DNA of 64,000 bases from Myxococcales bacterium (GCA_016703425.1 JADJCA010000008.1:546001-610000); one strand, 5' to 3'; shown: positions 1 to 9,553, numbered from the stretch's first letter. Notes: generated by a model from the letters alone, not told the origin. Made by a program: numbers and translations.

Positions 1-993
1 GGCTCGACGGGGCAGCCGCGCCAGGTCGTTCTCGCGAAGACCCGCGCCGAGGCGCTCGCTCGAACGCTGACGGCCGCGCAGGGCGGCGACGCGGTGGAGG
101 CGGTCGTGCTCGCGCTGCCGCTTCACCACGCTTTCGCGCTTGTTAACCAGTGGCTTTGGGCCCGCGTCGAGCGAAGACCGCTCTTTGTCACAGAGGGACT
201 TGGGGAGCCCGATTCGCTCAGGCGCGCGCTGGCCGAGGCGCCCCAATCGATGCTCTGCCTCGTGGGGGGCCAGGTTCCCATGCTCCGACGACTGTTCGCG
301 ACGGACTCGTTCCCGCGGGTGGCGAGGCTCCATTTCGCCGGAGGTCCCTTCCCGGCAGCCTCGCTCGCCGAGCTGCGCCGCTTCTTTCCGCGAGCGCTCC
401 TCACCAACAACTACGGCTGCACGGAGGCCGGTCCGCGCCTCACGGTGCAAAGCGTCGAAGACGCAGGCGACGTGGACAACGTGGGTCGACCCCTTCCAGG
501 CGTCGAGCTTCGCGCCGACGACGCGGGCGCGCTTCGCTTTCGGAGCCCCTACCGGTGCGTCGCGCTCGTCGACGACGGCGCGCTCCGCGCCGTTCCCGAT
601 GACGAGTGGCTGCCGACCGGCGACGTGGGGGAGATGGAAACGGACGGCACGCTGCGCCTCACGGGAAGGAGCCACGAGGTGTGGAAGCGCCACGGCGAGA
701 AGGTCTCCCTCGCCGAAATCACGGCCGCCGTCGCACGCGTTTTTCCGGGCCAGGCGGCGTGCCTTCGCGAGATCGACGCCGCCGGCGAGCCGGGCTACGT
801 CCTCGTCGTGGCGCCCGCACCGGAACCGTCGGAGCTTTCTGCCATCCTCGCGCTGTTCCGTGAACGCCCCCGCGCCACGTGGCCTCTTCGCATTGAAGCG
901 ACAGCGTCGATTCCGCTCTTGGACCATGGCAAAGTCGACGGAGCGGCGCTCCTCGCGTGCGGCCGACGAGAAGTCTTTCGGCAGAGGATCTGA
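1..993 (+). CDS. AMP-dependent acyl ligase (ANL superfamily), 5' end missing
   Basis: The frame is open from base 1, so the start lies upstream of the window. The first residues read GSTGQP, the P-loop of adenylate-forming enzymes. Downstream are LPLHHAFAL, NNYGCTEAG (the A5-like YGxTE motif), the A7-like TGDVG, GRSHEVWKRHGEKVSLAEI (hinge and A8 region) and near the end LLDHGKVD, whose Lys matches the catalytic A10 lysine. Members of this family adenylate a carboxylic acid and pass it to CoA or a carrier-protein thiol. The next gene is an acyl carrier protein that starts directly after this stop (TGA-ATG), so loading an acid onto that carrier is the natural inference. The substrate cannot be read from the sequence. 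Confidence 0.85.
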   Translation, partial: GSTGQPRQVVLAKTRAEALARTLTAAQGGDAVEAVVLALPLHHAFALVNQWLWARVERRPLFVTEGLGEPDSLRRALAEAPQSMLCLVGGQVPMLRRLFATDSFPRVARLHFAGGPFPAASLAELRRFFPRALLTNNYGCTEAGPRLTVQSVEDAGDVDNVGRPLPGVELRADDAGALRFRSPYRCVALVDDGALRAVPDDEWLPTGDVGEMETDGTLRLTGRSHEVWKRHGEKVSLAEITAAVARVFPGQAACLREIDAAGEPGYVLVVAPAPEPSELSAILALFRERPRATWPLRIEATASIPLLDHGKVDGAALLACGRREVFRQRI

Positions 994-1239
994 ATGACCA
1001 ACAAGGAAAAGCTGCGCGCCCTCTTGCTCGACGTCTTCTTGCTCGAGGCCAGCGAGTTCTCCTTCGAGCTCACGCGGAGCGACGTTCCCACGTGGGACTC
1101 GCTCGGCCTCGTGTCGCTCGGGGTCGGCGTCGAAGAGACCTTCGGCTACCACATGACGCCCGCGGAAATCACGGCCATCGGTAGCGTCCCGGAGCTTGTG
1201 ACCCTCCTCGCCACGAAGGGCATCGCGTTCGATGATTGA
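994..1239 (+). CDS. acyl carrier protein
   Basis: This 81-residue acidic protein has the phosphopantetheine attachment motif D-S-L (Ser36 within TWDSLGLVSL) followed by a typical ACP helix (VEETFGYHMTPAEI). The start abuts the ligase stop, and the last eight bases overlap the alcohol dehydrogenase start, so translation of the three genes is probably coupled. It most likely holds the acyl group that the ligase activates and the LuxE-LuxC fusion reduces. Size and motif agree with discrete type II carrier proteins rather than a piece of a synthase. Confidence 0.9.
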   Translation: MTNKEKLRALLLDVFLLEASEFSFELTRSDVPTWDSLGLVSLGVGVEETFGYHMTPAEITAIGSVPELVTLLATKGIAFDD

Positions 1240-2158
1240 GCTCCCGCCGCGGTGGACGCTCCCGGAGCTGCGCGAGCGCGCCGGAGCCGGTGCCGTTGTT
1301 TGGGCCGGCGCGCGCGGCGCGGCCTTTGCGGCCAAGGCGCTCCCCTTCCCCGTCGTGCCGATGGATGCGCCGCTCAACGCCGACGTCGACACCATTGTCG
1401 CCATCGGCGGCGGCGCGTTCCTCGACGCCGCGAAGCTCCGCGCGTGGCGCATGGAAAGCCGACGACGCGTCGTCGCGGTGCCAACGCTCTGGGGCAGCGG
1501 CGCGGAAGCCTCGCCGATCGCCATCGAGCGCGCCGCCGGAGCCCGACAGGTCGTCGTGGACGACGGCCTCGTGCCTCGCGCCGTCGTCTACGTGGCCGAG
1601 TTTCTCCAGAGCGTCGACGCTCAAAGAGCGCTCTCTGCCTGCGCAGACGCGTGGGTGCACGCCGTGGAAGGGTTCGCATCGCCGCTCGCGAACGACGACG
1701 CTCGAGGCGACACCGCGGAGCTCATGGCGCGCATGCTCCGCTTGCCGCTCGGCGTCGATGTCGAGTGGTTCGAATGTTCCGCCACGGCGTGCGTGGCCCA
1801 AGCGCACGCGAGCGTGGGCCTCGTTCACGGCATGGCGCATGCTCTCGAGGACGCGCTCCTCCTCGCGGGGCGCACCGAATGGCATCACGCCCGGCTCGTG
1901 CGCGCGTTCTTCGCGCCCGTGCTCTTCCTCAACCGACGTAGCCCGTCATGGGCCGCGCGCTTCGCACACCACGGCGTGGACCTCGGAGCCGTCGAGTCGG
2001 TCGCCCAGAAGCTCTTCGTCAAAGACGACTACGCGGCGCTCGTCCCCGAGGTTGCCGCCGCGTGGGGACGCATCTTGCGCGACCCCGCGACGCGCACCAA
2101 CGCAGTCCTGCTCCGGGCCGGCGACCTCGCGCATTTCGAGCAGTGGGGTTCGTCGTGA
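1232..2158 (+). CDS. iron-containing alcohol dehydrogenase family protein
   Basis: The 308-residue protein carries the family fingerprints in order: the nucleotide-binding GGGAFLDAAK, PTLWGSGAEAS, then the metal-ligand segments DAWVHAVEG and GLVHGMAHALE, with further His residues in EWHHARL. It is shorter than typical Fe-ADHs (about 380 residues), mostly at the N- and C-terminal ends. In this operon the likely job is to reduce an aldehyde made by the LuxC domain to an alcohol, or to oxidise the reverse; this is inference from context. It overlaps the acyl carrier gene by 8 bases, and its TGA overlaps the GTG of the next gene. Confidence 0.82.
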   Translation: MIELPPRWTLPELRERAGAGAVVWAGARGAAFAAKALPFPVVPMDAPLNADVDTIVAIGGGAFLDAAKLRAWRMESRRRVVAVPTLWGSGAEASPIAIERAAGARQVVVDDGLVPRAVVYVAEFLQSVDAQRALSACADAWVHAVEGFASPLANDDARGDTAELMARMLRLPLGVDVEWFECSATACVAQAHASVGLVHGMAHALEDALLLAGRTEWHHARLVRAFFAPVLFLNRRSPSWAARFAHHGVDLGAVESVAQKLFVKDDYAALVPEVAAAWGRILRDPATRTNAVLLRAGDLAHFEQWGSS

Positions 2159-4425
2159 GCGCACTCCTGATGGGCGCGCCCTACGGGCCGCGCGACGATG
2201 CCGCGCTCCTCGCCGAGCTCACGGAGCTCACGCGACAGCACCGGGCGGGCTGCTCCGAGTACGCCCGCATCGTGGGTCCCGAGACCACGATCGAGAGCTT
2301 CGACGACCTGCCGTACTTGCACGTTGGGCTCTTCAAGCGGCTGTCGCTCTCGACGACGCGTCCAGGCGTTTCGCGAGGGCGCACGCTGCTGTCGTCGTCG
2401 ACGACGGGAGCAGCGCCGAGCGCCATCGCCCTCGACGACGCGAGCGCGGCGCTTCAGGGGCGCAGCGTCGCGGCGATCCTGGGCGAGTTCGTCGGCGCCG
2501 CGAAGCGGCCCCTTTTGATCGTGGACGACCGCCGGAGCTTGCGCGGCCCCCACGTGGCGGCGAGGACGGCCGCGGCCTTGGGGCTCCGCGCCATCGCGTC
2601 GGATCTTCATTTCGTTCTCGATAGCGCGTCGAACGAGATTCGTTGGGACAAGGTTAGGAGCGTCCTCGAGGGGCACGCGAGCGTGCTCGTCTACGCGACG
2701 AGCGCGGTCCTTTGGCAGCGCTGGGCAGAGGGAAAGCCTCCGCCCGACGTCGCGGCGCTCCTCAAGCAGCGCCAAGTGACCTTCGTTCACAGCGGCGGCT
2801 GGAAGCGGCTCGAGCGCGCCGCGGTCGCGCGCGACACCTTCGACGAGACCCTTCGCGGGGCCGCTGGCGCCGGCTCGTCGGTCGTCGACTTCTACGGCCT
2901 CGTGGAGCAAAACGGCGTCGTGTTTCCTTTATGCGAAGGTGGCGTGAGGCACGTACCGCGCTTTGCGCACGCCATCGTTCGCGACCTCCGCACCCTCGCG
3001 CCGACGCGCGAAGCGGGGCTCTTGCAGCTCATGAATCCTTTGGCGCTCGGCGCCCCGTACCACAACGTGTTGACGGAAGACCTGGGTCGCCTCGTCCTAG
3101 GCCCCTGCGCGTGTGGACGAAAGGCACCCGCCTTCGAGCTTCTCGGTCGGCGAACGTCAGCCGAGGTTCGCGGCTGCTCCGACGTGGCGACGGCAGCGCG
3201 CGCCAGCACGACCGCCAGCGGTCCGCGCGAAACGGCGCGGGCCACGACGCGGGAGCGCCTCGGCGCGTCGTCGTCGTTTCAGCCGCACGGCGCCGGCACA
3301 CCGCTCTCGCTCCTCTCGCCTCACGACGTCGGACGCGTCCTCGCCGATTGGGAGCGCTTGGCCAAGCGAATGGCTCGCTACAAGGCCGACGACTTTAGCC
3401 GCGACGACTGGGCCTACTTGCTCCGCTTCCTTCGCGAGGCCCACCTGACCGTGCTCCTCAAGGAGACTTTCCCTCTGCCCGAAGGCGAGACGCGTCGCTA
3501 CTTCAAGCCACGTTCGCCCGTCGGCGTTTGGCTCCCGAGCAACGTGACGCTCTTGGGCCCCTTGTTGGTGATCCTCCTCAGCCTGGGCGGCGCCACCGCC
3601 ACGCTCAAGGTGAGTTCACGCGGCGCGGACCTCACGAGTCGTTTCGTCGCCTTCGCGAAGAGTGAGCTCGGCGGCTCGGAGCTCGGTGGCTACCTCTCGT
3701 CTCGAATCTCGGTCGTGCGAATGGACCGCGACGACGCGCGCAATCGCGAGCTCGCAGCGCGGGCGCAGGTTCGCGTCATCTTCGGAGAAGACGGAACGGC
3801 GCGCTCCGTGGATGCGCTCCCGCATCCCGTGGGCAGCCTCACAGTCGCGTTCACCGATCGCGCCTCGGAGGCGTGGCTCACGCCAAGTGCGGCGCTCACC
3901 GCCGACGTGCAAGACGCCCTGCTTCGAGTCTTCTCCGTCTTTGGCCAGGCGGCGTGCACGGCCCCGCGCCGAGTCGTCCTCGTAGGCGGCGACGCGGCGG
4001 CGGCGGCGCAGTTGGCGCGAGGCCTGGCGGAGCGCCCCAACGAACGCGCGGCCGCGTTGGCCGACGCGAGCGAGCGAGTCCTCGCCGTAGAGGAGGCGCG
4101 CGCCCACGGTTTTTCCGTCGTCGACTCGACCGGCGGCCTGGTCGTCTTGCACGGCCCGCCGCGCCTGCCGCTGGTGCGAGGCCGAGCGGTGCTCCACGTC
4201 ACCTTCGCGACCGAGGAGGAGGCCCTCGCGACGACGCCGCCGAACCTTCAAACAATCGGTGTAGCGTACGGAAACGCTCGCATGGACGAGAGCCTCATCC
4301 GAAAGCTCATCGAACGGGGCGCGGCCCGCATCGTTCCCTTGGCACGCATGCACGACTTCGCTGCCGAGTGGGATGGCATCGAGGTCTTGCGGTCGCTCTT
4401 CGACGTGAGCACCGTCGACGCATGA
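2155..4425 (+). CDS. LuxE-LuxC fusion: acyl-protein synthetase / acyl-CoA (ACP) reductase
   Basis: I place the start at the GTG overlapping the previous stop (GTGA), giving 756 residues. Roughly residues 1-345 match LuxE/PaaK-type acyl-protein synthetases: HSGGWKRL, DFYGLVEQ, a Cys pair in LGPCACGRKAP and a terminal LGRRTSAEVRGCSDV. Roughly 380-756 match LuxC acyl reductases: RSPVGVWLPSNVTLLGP, then GQAACTAPRRVVLVGGD, where Cys601 is the expected thioester nucleophile. In luminous bacteria LuxE and LuxC are separate subunits that convert a fatty acid to its aldehyde using NADPH; here they are one polypeptide. There are no luxA/luxB genes in the window, and the neighbours are a carrier protein, an alcohol dehydrogenase and a glycosyltransferase, so surface lipid or glycan modification is more likely than luminescence. 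Confidence 0.88.
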   Translation: MSALLMGAPYGPRDDAALLAELTELTRQHRAGCSEYARIVGPETTIESFDDLPYLHVGLFKRLSLSTTRPGVSRGRTLLSSSTTGAAPSAIALDDASAALQGRSVAAILGEFVGAAKRPLLIVDDRRSLRGPHVAARTAAALGLRAIASDLHFVLDSASNEIRWDKVRSVLEGHASVLVYATSAVLWQRWAEGKPPPDVAALLKQRQVTFVHSGGWKRLERAAVARDTFDETLRGAAGAGSSVVDFYGLVEQNGVVFPLCEGGVRHVPRFAHAIVRDLRTLAPTREAGLLQLMNPLALGAPYHNVLTEDLGRLVLGPCACGRKAPAFELLGRRTSAEVRGCSDVATAARASTTASGPRETARATTRERLGASSSFQPHGAGTPLSLLSPHDVGRVLADWERLAKRMARYKADDFSRDDWAYLLRFLREAHLTVLLKETFPLPEGETRRYFKPRSPVGVWLPSNVTLLGPLLVILLSLGGATATLKVSSRGADLTSRFVAFAKSELGGSELGGYLSSRISVVRMDRDDARNRELAARAQVRVIFGEDGTARSVDALPHPVGSLTVAFTDRASEAWLTPSAALTADVQDALLRVFSVFGQAACTAPRRVVLVGGDAAAAAQLARGLAERPNERAAALADASERVLAVEEARAHGFSVVDSTGGLVVLHGPPRLPLVRGRAVLHVTFATEEEALATTPPNLQTIGVAYGNARMDESLIRKLIERGAARIVPLARMHDFAAEWDGIEVLRSLFDVSTVDA

Positions 4426-5180
4426 TCCGCGAGCACGCGGCCAACTCGACCTGGTGGGGCGCACCGGTCGGCATCACGCATGACGCGTCATGGCTAGAGC
4501 TCGGAGGGGACGAGCGCGAGCGGCTCTTCGGGCCATTCGCGTGGGTGGAGCTGCGTTGTGCGCTGGACGACGCGCCGTCGCCGGCGCTCTTGGCGGCGGC
4601 GGGCTTCTTTTGGATTGATACGCAGGTCGAGTTTCGTATCGCGCTCAAGGGCCGGACGGCGACGGTGCCAGCAGAACGCAGCGTCGATGCGCTCTCGGCC
4701 GTCTTCGCCGACGAGGCGCCCTTTCGAAGATCCTTTGACGACGCGGCGCCCTTCACGTGCGAGCGCTACCTCGCGTTGCCCGGCGTTGATCAGGCGACCC
4801 TCGACGCTCGCTTTCACGCGTGGGCCACGTCGCTCAAGAGCGCGCACCCGGCGCACGCTTTGGAGCTGCGTCGCGGCGACGACGTAGAAGGGTGGTTCCT
4901 CGCCGAGCCGCGCGCCGGCGCAAGTGACACGGTGGCGCTGACGCTCGCCATGGCGACCAAGAGCAGCACGTCATCGGGTCTCGTCCTCTACGAGCGCGCC
5001 CTTCGCGCCTTCGCGTCGCGCGGCGCTCGCCTCGGCTCGGCGCGCTTCAGCGTACGAAACACGCCGGTCCTCAACGTCTACGCGGCCCTCGGCGCCCGCT
5101 TCACGAAGACCATCGGCTGCTGGGCGCGGCTTGGCCGCAGCTACGCGCCGCCCGGGCCCCCACGAGGGAGGCCGTCATGA
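4422..5180 (+). CDS. GNAT-type acyltransferase-like protein
   Basis: The ATG overlaps the preceding stop (ATGA), giving 252 residues. The C-terminal half has GNAT character: a strand-helix segment VALTLAMATKSS..., and NTPVLNVYAALGARFTKTIGCWARL, which resembles the closing beta-strands of N-acetyltransferases that act on amino sugars. The N-terminal half is divergent, as in WecD/FdtC-like sugar acetyltransferases. Function is inferred: transfer of an acyl group to an amino-sugar or lipid precursor in this operon. The acetyl-CoA loop is not clear enough to name a subfamily. Confidence 0.6.
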   Translation: MIREHAANSTWWGAPVGITHDASWLELGGDERERLFGPFAWVELRCALDDAPSPALLAAAGFFWIDTQVEFRIALKGRTATVPAERSVDALSAVFADEAPFRRSFDDAAPFTCERYLALPGVDQATLDARFHAWATSLKSAHPAHALELRRGDDVEGWFLAEPRAGASDTVALTLAMATKSSTSSGLVLYERALRAFASRGARLGSARFSVRNTPVLNVYAALGARFTKTIGCWARLGRSYAPPGPPRGRPS

Positions 5181-6148
5181 CGCAACGGCCGCGCGTGTCC
5201 GTCGTGATCCCGGTGTGGAACGGCAAGGAGTCTCTGCCCGAGCTCCGAGCGAGGCTCGCGAAGGCGCTCGACGCGAGCACCGCAGCCTACGAGCTTCTCT
5301 TCGTCGACGACGGCAGCGTCGACGGGAGCTTCGCCCTCATCGAGACCCTCGCGCGGGACCACGGCACGGTGCGCGGCATCTCGCTCTTGCGCAACTACGG
5401 ACAACACGCGGCGCTCCTCGCCGGTGTGCGGCACGCTCGCTACGAGATCGTCGTAACGATGGACGACGACCTCCAGCATCGGCCAGAAGACGTCCCCGCG
5501 CTCATCCAAGCCCTCGACGACGACGACGTCGATCTCGTCTACGGCGTCTCCAAGAACGACGAGCACGGCCTCTTTCGCAACGTCGCGTCGCGCATCACCA
5601 AGGCGTCGATGGCGTCGGCCGTCGGCCAAGACATGGCGCGCGCAGCGACCGCCTTCCGCGCCTTTCGGCGCGAGCTCCGCGCCGCCTTCGAGGGCGCGAG
5701 CGACCCCTTCGTGTCGCTCGACGTGCTCCTGTCGTGGGCCACAACGCGCATCGCCGTTCGAGAGACGGCGATGGCTCCGCGCAAACACGGGCGGAGCGGC
5801 TACACCTTCCGCGCTTTGGTGCGGCACGCCCTCAACATGTTGACCGGCTACAGCCTCGTTCCGCTGCGCCTCGTCACGACGATGGGCTTCGGCCTCGCGC
5901 TCTTTGGCGTGATCGTCTTGGCCTTCGTGCTCATCCGGTACTTCGTCTCCGGCAGCACCATTCCCGGGTTTCCCTTCCTGGCGTCCATCGTGGCGCTCTT
6001 CGCCGGCGCTCAGCTCTTCGCGTTGGGCGTGCTCGGCGAATACCTCGGGCGGATGCACTTTCGCAGCATGCAGCGGCCGGCCTACGCGATTCGAAAGGTG
6101 GTCGGCGACAGGCGCGAAGGAGAGGCGCCAGACGCTGCCGACCGATAG
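5177..6148 (+). CDS. GT2 family glycosyltransferase, GtrB/ArnC-like, membrane anchored
   Basis: The 323-residue protein starts with a GT-A fold (VSVVIPVWNGKESL, LLFVDDGSVDGS) and has the catalytic acidic cluster MDDDLQHRPED. Two membrane segments follow near the C-terminus (about residues 233-262 and 268-290), then a basic tail. This layout is that of enzymes that move a sugar from a nucleotide sugar to polyprenyl phosphate at the inner membrane. Its ATG overlaps the preceding stop, and it is the last gene of the operon that begins before base 1. It ties the acyl chemistry of the operon to envelope glycan or glycolipid synthesis. Confidence 0.88.
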   Translation: MTQRPRVSVVIPVWNGKESLPELRARLAKALDASTAAYELLFVDDGSVDGSFALIETLARDHGTVRGISLLRNYGQHAALLAGVRHARYEIVVTMDDDLQHRPEDVPALIQALDDDDVDLVYGVSKNDEHGLFRNVASRITKASMASAVGQDMARAATAFRAFRRELRAAFEGASDPFVSLDVLLSWATTRIAVRETAMAPRKHGRSGYTFRALVRHALNMLTGYSLVPLRLVTTMGFGLALFGVIVLAFVLIRYFVSGSTIPGFPFLASIVALFAGAQLFALGVLGEYLGRMHFRSMQRPAYAIRKVVGDRREGEAPDAADR

Positions 6149-6189
6149 CGCCTTTTGGCGCCGTCTTGCGATACCCTGCTCGGTCCGCC

Positions 6190-9100
6190 ATGCTCTCCCC
6201 CCAAGCAGAAGAAGCGCTCGAGAAGCTAACCGCGCTCATCGTCATGGCGCCCGACCTCGAGGTGGCCCTCCGCGCGCACTGGCACGCCGGCGGGCGCCAC
6301 CACGACGAGCGGGCCGCGGCCCTCTCGGAGGAGGCTGAAGCGCTCGCCGATGCCGTCGGGCCCGCCTTCGCCCAAGCCTCGCGCGACGACGCCAAGGCCT
6401 TGGCGAAGGTCTTCGACGCGGGAGCGGCGAAGGTCCTCGTGGTGTGGTGCGCCGCCAGCACGTGGCGCCGCGACGCGGTGATCGCGCCTTTGCTCCGCCA
6501 CCTCGCCACGGTCGCGGAGCACAAAGAGCACGTGAAGGACATCGCGCGCTCACGCGTCGTCGAAGGTCCGCTCGGCGACGCGTTGGCCTGCGGGCCGCTC
6601 TTGGGCGACGGCTCCGAGCTGGCGCTAGGCATCAACGAGGAGGCGCGTGCGCGACTCCAGATCCTCATTTGGGAGGCCGGCGCGAGCGCTCGCGAGGTCC
6701 CCGACCTGGGCCCGTGGCTCTGGGGTTCGGCGGAGACCTTCGAGACCATGATCCGCGGTCCTGCGCGCGGCACGCTTCGCGGGCGCGTGCTCGCCGCACG
6801 TTGCCTCGAGATTAGCGTCGGCGGCATGCCGCCCACGACCGACCCGGAGCTTGTGGGTCGCACACTCCAGGTGCTCCAACCGCTGCTCTTGCACCCGGAG
6901 CCGCTCGTCTGGGTCCACGCGGCGCGCGCCTTGGGGCGCCTCACCGGCTCGCTCGAGCAGATGGAGGGGACGCTCCTCGATTGGGTCCTCGGAGAGTCAC
7001 GGCTGTTGAGGCAGCGGGCCATGACGGCCTTCGCGTCGCTCCCGGCGGCGCGCCTCACGTTCCTCGCGAGCCAGCTCCAGGCCATCATCAACGCCCCCGA
7101 CGAGGAGCCCTTCGTCCTCGCGGCGGTGGCCGCCGCGACGCCTTACCTCTTCTTCGAGCGACGTGATCTTTGGGACAAGCTCGCGGCGCGGATCCTCGCC
7201 GGCGACGGCGGCGCCGTCGCAGCGCGCGGCCTCGCGCGAGGCCTCGCGACTTTGTGGCGACGCGGGTCCCACACCGCGGACATCGAAGTCCCGCTGCGGG
7301 CCCTGCGAGAGCTCGGACGCAGCGCGACCCCTGAGACCCTCGATGAAGCGCGCCGCTGGACCGAGGTCATCGCGGTCACCGATCCCGTCGACGCCGCCGA
7401 GCGTGATCCGCTCGACGTCGAGCTTGGCATCGAGAACCTCGTGCGCCTCGCTGCGCAATACGACGACGAGGCCGCCGACGCGCGGGCCGCACACTTCGCC
7501 GTGTCGCTCGCGGCGACCTTCGAGGAGGCGCGGCGCATCACCATCAAGTCGCGCCGCATGCGCCAGCGCGCCGCGGCGATGAATGCTCTCGAAGGTTGTG
7601 CCCGCGCCTTCGCCCTGCGCCTGTGGGCGCCGCTCTTGACGACGCGTCCCTCCGGCGAGCCCATCGAAGAGCCGGAGCTCGAAGAGACGTGGCAGCTCAT
7701 CGCGCGAGCGCCGGCCGAGCTCTTGGACCTCGTCAAAGAGCAGCGACACGAGGGTGGCCACAGCGAGATCGACCTCCTGGAGGTGCTCGCCATTCGCCTC
7801 GGCGGCTACGCCCTCGACGCTTGCGGGGAGGACGCCGACCTCGGCCCGGGCCGCGGACCAACGGCGCACGACACGTGCCTCTGGCTGCGCAAGCTCGAGG
7901 GCCTCGCCGACGGCTCGCGCGAGCTCCCGGGCCCGCTTAAGGGTGCACTGTCCACGCTTTTCTGGCGTCTCGTCGACACCACCCGGGGCACCTCGCTCGG
8001 CGAGGTCGACGACGTCCAGTGGCTCGGCCCCTTCGCCGCCTGGTGGGCGCTGGTCATCGACCGACCGGCCATGCTCCTCCAGCTCGCGACGGCGCTGCCG
8101 ATGATGGAGCAAAGCGCGCTCACGCAGTGCTGCGAGCAGGCCGAGGCGCTCCGCACAGCGCTCTCGGCCGGCGCCGCCGACGGCGCTTGGGGCGCCGCCG
8201 CAGCGAAGGCCCTCGAGTCACTTCACGCCGGCGGCACCGAGCTGGCTCACGCGCTGGCGGCCTTCTCTCGGGCGCTCGCGTCATTCGCCGCGGCCGCCGG
8301 CCCCAAGCCCAACCTCGAGGCCATGTGCCTCGAGCTGGTGCTCGCCGCCGATCGCCTCCACGGCGCGCTGGCCAATCCCGTCAAGGGACTCCACGGCGCC
8401 TCCGCCGAGCCGGTGGACGATTCGCTGGCGCGACGGGAGACGGAGAACGCGCCGCGCGTCGCCGCCCTCGTGGCGCGGGCGGTCCGCGGGCGGGACCTCT
8501 CGATGCTCGACGTGTGGCTCGCCTCCTTGGGGCCCGTGACGTCGGCGCTCCTCGAAGCGTCGGTGAGCGCGGCCATTCGGCGCACGCCGCCGCCGCCCCC
8601 CAACATGAAGAAGAAGGAGCCCAAGATCATCGAGGGCTACGAGCTCATCAAGCCGCTCGGCGAGGGAGGCATCGGCACCGTGTGGCTCGTTCGCAAGCCC
8701 GGCGCCGACCGTCTCTTCGTCCTCAAGATCCCCAAGGCCGACGCCCTCGAGAACGCCAACGACGTGGAGCGCGACGGTATCCTCGCCTCGTTCGTAGAAG
8801 AAGCGAAGGCGCTGGCGGGCCTGTATCACCCGCACGTCGCCAACATCATCGACCGAGGCGTCTCGGGCAACGTGCCGTTCTTGGTGCTTGAGTACTTGAT
8901 TGGTGCAGACCTCAAGCAATACGCCGCGGCCCGCCCCATGACGCTCTTTGAGCTGCGGCAAGTCGTCTCCGAAGCCTGCGCGGGCCTCGCGGCGCTGCAC
9001 CAGGCCGGACTCGTGCATCGGGACATCAAGCCAGCCAACATCTGGCTGCGGCTCCCGCTCGCCGGCGGTGAGCGCTTCGTGGCGGAGAAGCACCGAGATC

Positions 9101-9501
9101 CTGCGCACACGCCGCCCCTCTCGACGGTCGTCATCGACTTCGGAATGGTGCGCGCCATCCGCGTACCGGCGTCGGTCGGTGGGCGCTTCGTCGCTGGCAC
9201 CGCCGGGTACATCGCGCCGGAGCAGGTGCTCGATCCCGTCGAGCTCGATGTCCGGTCCGACGTCTACGCCCTCGCCGGTACCATCTACAACGTGACCACG
9301 GGCCGCGCCTTCTTCGACGAGATCGAGAGTCCGCGCGATCGCATCATCGCGCACATGAAGCGCGAGCCCTTCGAGAGCGCGGAGCGACTCCGCACCTACC
9401 CGGCGGCCATCGCGAAGCTCCTGCGGGCGGCGACGGCGATGGACCCGCGCGATCGCCCGTCGCCCCTCGAGTTCGGCCGCGCCTTCGCGGCGTCGTTGTA
9501 G
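6190..9501 (+). CDS. Ser/Thr protein kinase with long N-terminal helical region
   Basis: The predicted 1103-residue protein starts 41 bases after the glycosyltransferase. Residues 1 to about 800 are Ala/Leu-rich, helical and HEAT-like, without a recognisable catalytic motif. The kinase domain begins near residue 817 with YELIKPLGEGGIGTVW (glycine loop), followed by VLKIPKA (catalytic Lys), HRDIKPAN (His943, Asp945), VIDFGMV (Asp983) and GTAGYIAPEQ (activation-loop end and APE). All key residues are present, so an active cytoplasmic Hanks-type kinase is expected. No transmembrane segment is evident. A C-terminal kinase behind a very long scaffold is the reverse of the usual PknB order; the scaffold probably binds the partner or substrate. 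Confidence 0.88.
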   Translation: MLSPQAEEALEKLTALIVMAPDLEVALRAHWHAGGRHHDERAAALSEEAEALADAVGPAFAQASRDDAKALAKVFDAGAAKVLVVWCAASTWRRDAVIAPLLRHLATVAEHKEHVKDIARSRVVEGPLGDALACGPLLGDGSELALGINEEARARLQILIWEAGASAREVPDLGPWLWGSAETFETMIRGPARGTLRGRVLAARCLEISVGGMPPTTDPELVGRTLQVLQPLLLHPEPLVWVHAARALGRLTGSLEQMEGTLLDWVLGESRLLRQRAMTAFASLPAARLTFLASQLQAIINAPDEEPFVLAAVAAATPYLFFERRDLWDKLAARILAGDGGAVAARGLARGLATLWRRGSHTADIEVPLRALRELGRSATPETLDEARRWTEVIAVTDPVDAAERDPLDVELGIENLVRLAAQYDDEAADARAAHFAVSLAATFEEARRITIKSRRMRQRAAAMNALEGCARAFALRLWAPLLTTRPSGEPIEEPELEETWQLIARAPAELLDLVKEQRHEGGHSEIDLLEVLAIRLGGYALDACGEDADLGPGRGPTAHDTCLWLRKLEGLADGSRELPGPLKGALSTLFWRLVDTTRGTSLGEVDDVQWLGPFAAWWALVIDRPAMLLQLATALPMMEQSALTQCCEQAEALRTALSAGAADGAWGAAAAKALESLHAGGTELAHALAAFSRALASFAAAAGPKPNLEAMCLELVLAADRLHGALANPVKGLHGASAEPVDDSLARRETENAPRVAALVARAVRGRDLSMLDVWLASLGPVTSALLEASVSAAIRRTPPPPPNMKKKEPKIIEGYELIKPLGEGGIGTVWLVRKPGADRLFVLKIPKADALENANDVERDGILASFVEEAKALAGLYHPHVANIIDRGVSGNVPFLVLEYLIGADLKQYAAARPMTLFELRQVVSEACAGLAALHQAGLVHRDIKPANIWLRLPLAGGERFVAEKHRDPAHTPPLSTVVIDFGMVRAIRVPASVGGRFVAGTAGYIAPEQVLDPVELDVRSDVYALAGTIYNVTTGRAFFDEIESPRDRIIAHMKREPFESAERLRTYPAAIAKLLRAATAMDPRDRPSPLEFGRAFAASL

Positions 9502-9553
9502 GGCAAAGCCGATCGGCCGAGCGTCACGAGTCGCGCCGGGCCAGCTCAGCGAT

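Noticed and set aside
2155..4425. Bioluminescence operon
   Set aside because: LuxC/LuxE alone also act in other acyl-reduction pathways; no luciferase subunits lie in the window.
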